Assembly (NCBI GenBank): GCA_964396185.1
Contig: CAYNEI010000053.1
Coordinates: 1-16,288 of the forward strand
Direction of reading: 5' to 3'
DNA from: CAYNEI01 sp964396185
GTDB lineage: Archaea > Thermoplasmatota > SW-10-69-26
Length of the DNA: 16,288 bases
A model generated the notes under the pieces. The model was not told the origin of the DNA, searched no databases, and worked only from the letters and a program-made list of their open reading frames with translations. The position numbers were made by a program, and so were the translations under genes. The stretch's first letter is position 1. Every line of letters starts with the position of its first letter. Positions 13,912 through 16,288 of this stretch are shown one piece after another.

Positions 13912-15005
13912 GGCATGGCCTCCTCGTAGAGCGCCACGTCATCGTACCGGTTGAGCCCGCGACCCAAGAGCGTGAGCCCCGGGTAGATATCGCCGAAGCC
14001 CACGTGCGTGCTCGAGCCCAGATCCACCTCGAACACCTGCGCGGGCGCGTCGTCCACAGAGATGGTGATCCGGTCGGTGATCTCATCCACCTCGACCTTG
14101 ACGGTGTGCCAGCCGGGCGTGGACCACGTGGGGGAAACGAGCGTGCGCGCGCCTTCACCGTCCACGAAGAAGAGCGCCCACCGGTTGGCCTGGGTTGAGA
14201 GCGGGGCCCGATCCGTCTCGACCGCCCACTGGACCTCCGGATCCTCAGCGTCGCCTGCCAGCCCGGCCAGTGCTGCCATGCGGATGCCAGGCGCGAGGTT
14301 GCTTCGTGGCGCGATGGAGGCCTCGGCGCTGTACACGCCGGCCATGCCCGCGGTGGGCGCCCGGAAGTAGGCCAGGTCGAAGAGCGGCTCGTTGGCGATC
14401 TCCATGTAGCCGGAGCTCAGATGCCCGCTTCCTGGTCGCCGGTCGGTGTTCTCGGCGTTGCCCACCAGCTCCCAGCCGTCGGCCTGTGGCGGGAACGTCG
14501 TGTCGTGGGCCATGGCGCCCTGGTCCACGCGGGGGCGCTCCCAGCCCACCTCGCCGTCCTGGGAGCCTGGGCCCAGGGGGCGGGGGTCGGGCACCAGCGT
14601 GCCCTGCGTGGTGTCCACGAACGTGCGTGCCGTGACGGCTCGCAGCTGGTCGAGATGCAGCGTGTACGTCTCGCCGTGGAGGACGACATCCAGGCGGTGC
14701 CAGCTCGACCCGATGTTGTCTTCCCCCACCTGCACGTGAGCGCGGTCCGTACCGTCGCTGGCGCCGTCCGTGGCGAACAGCCTGTTCTCGTCGACGTAGG
14801 CCAGCATCACGAGGGCGCCCTGGTCGTCCTCGATGGCGAGCACGGTGGTGGGCGCCCAGCTGAACCCCACGCTGAAGTGGATCTTGACGTGGTTGCCGAA
14901 GCCCGCAGCCGGTTCGTCGTCGCTCTCAGCGCCCGCCGGGGAGAGCGGAAGCCCGGTCAAGAGCAGGAACACCGCCAGGGCCGCTTTCCTCGGCGATGGG
15001 ATCAT
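13908..15005 (-). CDS. Secreted tandem jelly-roll protein, array member B
   Basis: 365 residues from ATG 15005, overlapping the stop of member A (ATGA), with GAGGTG five bases upstream inside that gene's end. Signal peptide MIPSPRKAALAVFLLLTGLP plus LSPAGA. An acidic linker (27-35) leads to the first domain, about 36-168: FGNHVKIHFSVGF, ALVMLAYVDENRLFATDG, SSWHRLDVVLHGETYTLHLD. After R-V-D-Q-G-A-M-A-H-D-T-T-F, the second domain (about 170-360) reads DGWELVGNAENT, LAYFRAPTAGMAGVYSAEAS, PEVQWAVETDR, NRWALFFVDGEGARTLVSP, GWHTVKVEVDEITDRITISV, HVGFGDIYPGL and RYDDVALYEEAMP. Closest to E and G. The final E-E-A codons carry the GAGGAGG Shine-Dalgarno sequence for gene C. No cysteine, anchor or catalytic signature. 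Confidence 0.82.
   Translation of the reverse strand: MIPSPRKAALAVFLLLTGLPLSPAGAESDDEPAAGFGNHVKIHFSVGFSWAPTTVLAIEDDQGALVMLAYVDENRLFATDGASDGTDRAHVQVGEDNIGSSWHRLDVVLHGETYTLHLDQLRAVTARTFVDTTQGTLVPDPRPLGPGSQDGEVGWERPRVDQGAMAHDTTFPPQADGWELVGNAENTDRRPGSGHLSSGYMEIANEPLFDLAYFRAPTAGMAGVYSAEASIAPRSNLAPGIRMAALAGLAGDAEDPEVQWAVETDRAPLSTQANRWALFFVDGEGARTLVSPTWSTPGWHTVKVEVDEITDRITISVDDAPAQVFEVDLGSSTHVGFGDIYPGLTLLGRGLNRYDDVALYEEAMP
13919..13925 (-). promoter_or_regulatory. Shine-Dalgarno embedded in the last codons of member B
   Basis: GAGGAGG on the minus strand encodes part of the C-terminal Y-E-E-A of B and sits seven bases before the ATG of C. Equivalent embedded sites: GAGGTG 15011-15016 (A to B), AGGAGG 11775-11780 (C to D), AGGAGG 9465-9470 (E to F), GGAGG 8257-8261 (F to G), GAGG 7175-7178 (G to H). 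Confidence 0.65.
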
Positions 15006-16168
15006 GCGACCACCTCATGGTCAACCGGGTACACCGCGACGTCGTCGAACCGCACACCCCCTCCGGACAGGTCCGGATATGCGGTGTCAACATCCCCCAC
15101 CGCGGCGGCCGTGCTTGAGGCCAGATCGAGCCCTTGGAACGTCCCTACGGATCCGCCGTCGAAGAGCACCTCGAGGCTGCCCGCATCCTCGTCGACGATC
15201 ACCCGGACCCAGTGCCAGCTCAGGCCCCGCCACGTGACGAGGTGCGTTCGTTCGCCGTCGGCCGTCTGGAAGTAGAGCGCCCGAGTGTCCTGGGTTGGGT
15301 CGGAGAGGGCGAGGTCCTCTAAGGGCGGGAGATCCATGACCAGCGCCCAGTCCACCGTCGGGGCATCAGGCTCACCGTGGACACCGGCCAGCAGAGCCTG
15401 GCCGGCGGGTGGGAGCAGGGCGCCGATCATCAGGGACACCTCCAGCGCGTAGTGCGATCCGTAGCCGCCGAGGCTCGTGGTAAGGTAGGCGACGCCCTCA
15501 TCGCGGCTGGGCCAGATGATCGCGTGGCCGCGGCCCTCGTGCCCGGTGGCATCCGGCTCGAACTCGATCTCGCCGGTGGTCACCACAGGCTGCCAAGGCG
15601 AGGTGGGGCCGGGCACGCTGGCGAAGGTCTCCTCGCCGGAGCCGTCGCCCGGGTCGCTGCGCGTACGGCTCAAAAGCGCCTGGGCGTCGGCCGACGGCAG
15701 CGCCTGGCCCGGGTGGGCCAGCAAGGCCGCCTCATTTGCAGGGGTGAGCGTGCTGGCCGTCACCCCGTGGATCTGATCGACCAAGAGCGTGTACGTGTCT
15801 CCATCGAAGGTGAGGTCGAGGCGGCTCCAGTCCGCGAGCCAGAACCGTCCCACCTGGCGTTCCACGGGCTCCCCGTCGCCATCCACGCCATCGCTGATGT
15901 AGAGCCAGGCGTACTGGACATAGGCGTACATGACGAGCTCCCCGTCGCCATCCACGGCCGCCGCCACCGCTGTGTGGTCCGGACCGTTGCGGTCCTCCAC
16001 CCAGACGTGTGTCACGATATGGTGGCCGGCTTCATGGACCTCGAGCTCTGCCGGGCCTGGCTCGGCGGGTACGATCCCCGTCAGAGACAACCCGGCGGTC
16101 AAGGCCAGGATCACCAGGCCTGCGGCTCGCCACGCATCTCGCCTCTCCCTCGGTTGACCTTGCTCCAC
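15002..16168 (-). CDS. Secreted tandem jelly-roll protein, array member A (first gene)
   Basis: 388 residues from GTG 16168. This start is preferred over ATG 16246 because GGGAGGT lies eight bases before it; the ATG would add 26 Pro/Arg/Gly-rich residues ahead of the export signal. The N-terminus is polar (MEQGQPRERRDAWR) followed by a hydrophobic segment AAGLVILALTAGLSLTGIVP (15-34), a signal peptide or possibly an uncleaved anchor. First domain about 46-175: GHHIVTHVWVED, ELVMYAYVQYAWLYISDG, DWSRLDLTFDGDTYTLLVDQ, ending D-P-G-D-G-S-G-E-E-T-F. Second domain about 182-381: WQPVVTTGEIEFE, GVAYLTTSLGGYGSHYALEV, PTVDWALVMDL, RALYFQTADGERTHLV, SWHWVRVIVDEDAGSLEVLFDG, AAVGDVDTAYP, RFDDVAVYPVDHEVVA. 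It matches unit 1 of member C best. It begins the operon. Confidence 0.8.
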   Translation of the reverse strand: MEQGQPRERRDAWRAAGLVILALTAGLSLTGIVPAEPGPAELEVHEAGHHIVTHVWVEDRNGPDHTAVAAAVDGDGELVMYAYVQYAWLYISDGVDGDGEPVERQVGRFWLADWSRLDLTFDGDTYTLLVDQIHGVTASTLTPANEAALLAHPGQALPSADAQALLSRTRSDPGDGSGEETFASVPGPTSPWQPVVTTGEIEFEPDATGHEGRGHAIIWPSRDEGVAYLTTSLGGYGSHYALEVSLMIGALLPPAGQALLAGVHGEPDAPTVDWALVMDLPPLEDLALSDPTQDTRALYFQTADGERTHLVTWRGLSWHWVRVIVDEDAGSLEVLFDGGSVGTFQGLDLASSTAAAVGDVDTAYPDLSGGGVRFDDVAVYPVDHEVVA

Positions 16169-16176
16169 GTGCCTCG

Positions 16177-16183
16177 ACCTCCC
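16177..16183 (-). promoter_or_regulatory. Shine-Dalgarno deciding the start of member A
   Basis: GGGAGGT on the minus strand ends eight bases before GTG 16168. This is good spacing and the main reason for choosing the GTG over the in-frame ATG 78 bases further upstream. Confidence 0.55.
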
Positions 16184-16249
16184 GTCACCCCTGGGAGGCT
16201 GGCTCCAGGGAACCCTCCAGCCAGGCGGTATGCGACCCCCTCCCATGGA

Positions 16250-16270
16250 CTAAACAGATACTTAGCTGTT
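16250..16270. promoter_or_regulatory. AT-rich inverted repeat upstream of the array operon
   Basis: The stretch contains CTAA...TTAG (16250-16265) and AACAG...CTGTT (16253-16257 and 16266-16270) as nested inverted repeats, the only AT-rich patch before the first array gene. Read toward the array it contains AAGTATC and TTTAG, TATA-like. It would place a start site near 16225 and a leader of about 55-60 nt to GTG 16168. It could be the operon promoter with an overlapping operator. Confidence 0.33.
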
Positions 16271-16288
16271 CTCGCGTCGCTGTTGGAA

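Larger units (their letters stand above)
6031..16168 (-). repeat. Tandem array of nine paralogous jelly-roll units in eight genes
   Basis: Order of transcription is A, B, C (two units), D, E, F, G, H. Units are about 1.1-1.2 kb each and clearly homologous in protein (W-H-R-x-D-V, T-A-R-T/A-F, V-H-W-A, G-D-V, D-D-V-A-V-Y at matching positions), but diverged in DNA apart from short identical patches over conserved cores. There is no spacer DNA except 13 bp between D and E. This is gene-family amplification, not short-repeat DNA. Confidence 0.9.

Noticed and set aside
6031..16168. Glycosidase (GH16-like) activity for the jelly-roll array
   Set aside because: The fold pattern is concanavalin A-like, but I could not find the E-x-D-x-x-E catalytic motif of GH16 in the members, so no enzyme function is claimed.
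1..16288. CRISPR array, tRNA or rRNA genes, insertion sequences
   Set aside because: No regularly spaced short direct repeats, no tRNA-like cloverleaf or rRNA sequence, and no transposase or terminal inverted repeats were seen on reading through.

Overview
This is a GC-rich window that most likely comes from an archaeon. The clearest hint is a VapB-type antitoxin of the DUF217 kind, a family found mainly in archaea. Supporting hints are a TATA-like box placed where a leaderless mRNA would need it (in front of the DoxX gene) and Sec/lipobox-type exported proteins. High GC and many extracytoplasmic proteins would fit a GC-rich Thermoplasmatota-like lineage, but there is no rRNA or informational gene here, so this placement is inference. 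No RNA genes, CRISPR arrays, transposases or integrases were seen.

Left part (1-6004), ordinary single-copy genes. On the minus strand, an LVIVD-repeat lipoprotein, a small 3-4 TM protein one base behind it, and a DoxX-family membrane protein cut by the window edge form a probable gene cluster. On the plus strand lies an EamA/DMT-type transporter, divergent from the LVIVD gene. Next come a small minus-strand lipoprotein and a divergent exported purple-acid-phosphatase-like metallophosphoesterase with a C-terminal membrane tail. A VapBC toxin-antitoxin pair follows on the plus strand. The two divergent intergenic regions share the same AT-rich 8-mer, AAAAGCTT.

Right part (6031-16168), the unusual region. 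About 10.1 kb on the minus strand holds eight consecutive exported paralogues, transcribed from right to left. One of them is a double-length fusion, so there are nine two-domain units. Each unit has two consecutive jelly-roll domains resembling concanavalin A-like/LamG folds, with recurring W-H-R-x-D-V, V-H-W-A, G-D-V and Y/F-D-D-V-A-V-Y signatures. Each protein has an N-terminal signal-type segment and no evident membrane anchor. Six of the seven gene junctions are 4-nt ATGA or GTGA stop/start overlaps. The Shine-Dalgarno sequence of each downstream gene sits inside the last codons of the gene above. The mature proteins are almost free of cysteine. The units fall into about four sequence classes that are interleaved along the array, which suggests repeated duplication and rearrangement.

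The array looks like a single operon making a set of related secreted or cell-surface proteins in coordinated amounts. Glycan or surface binding, or assembly of an extracellular coat, are reasonable guesses; no catalytic signature was recognised. The VapBC pair and the array converge at about 6005-6030.
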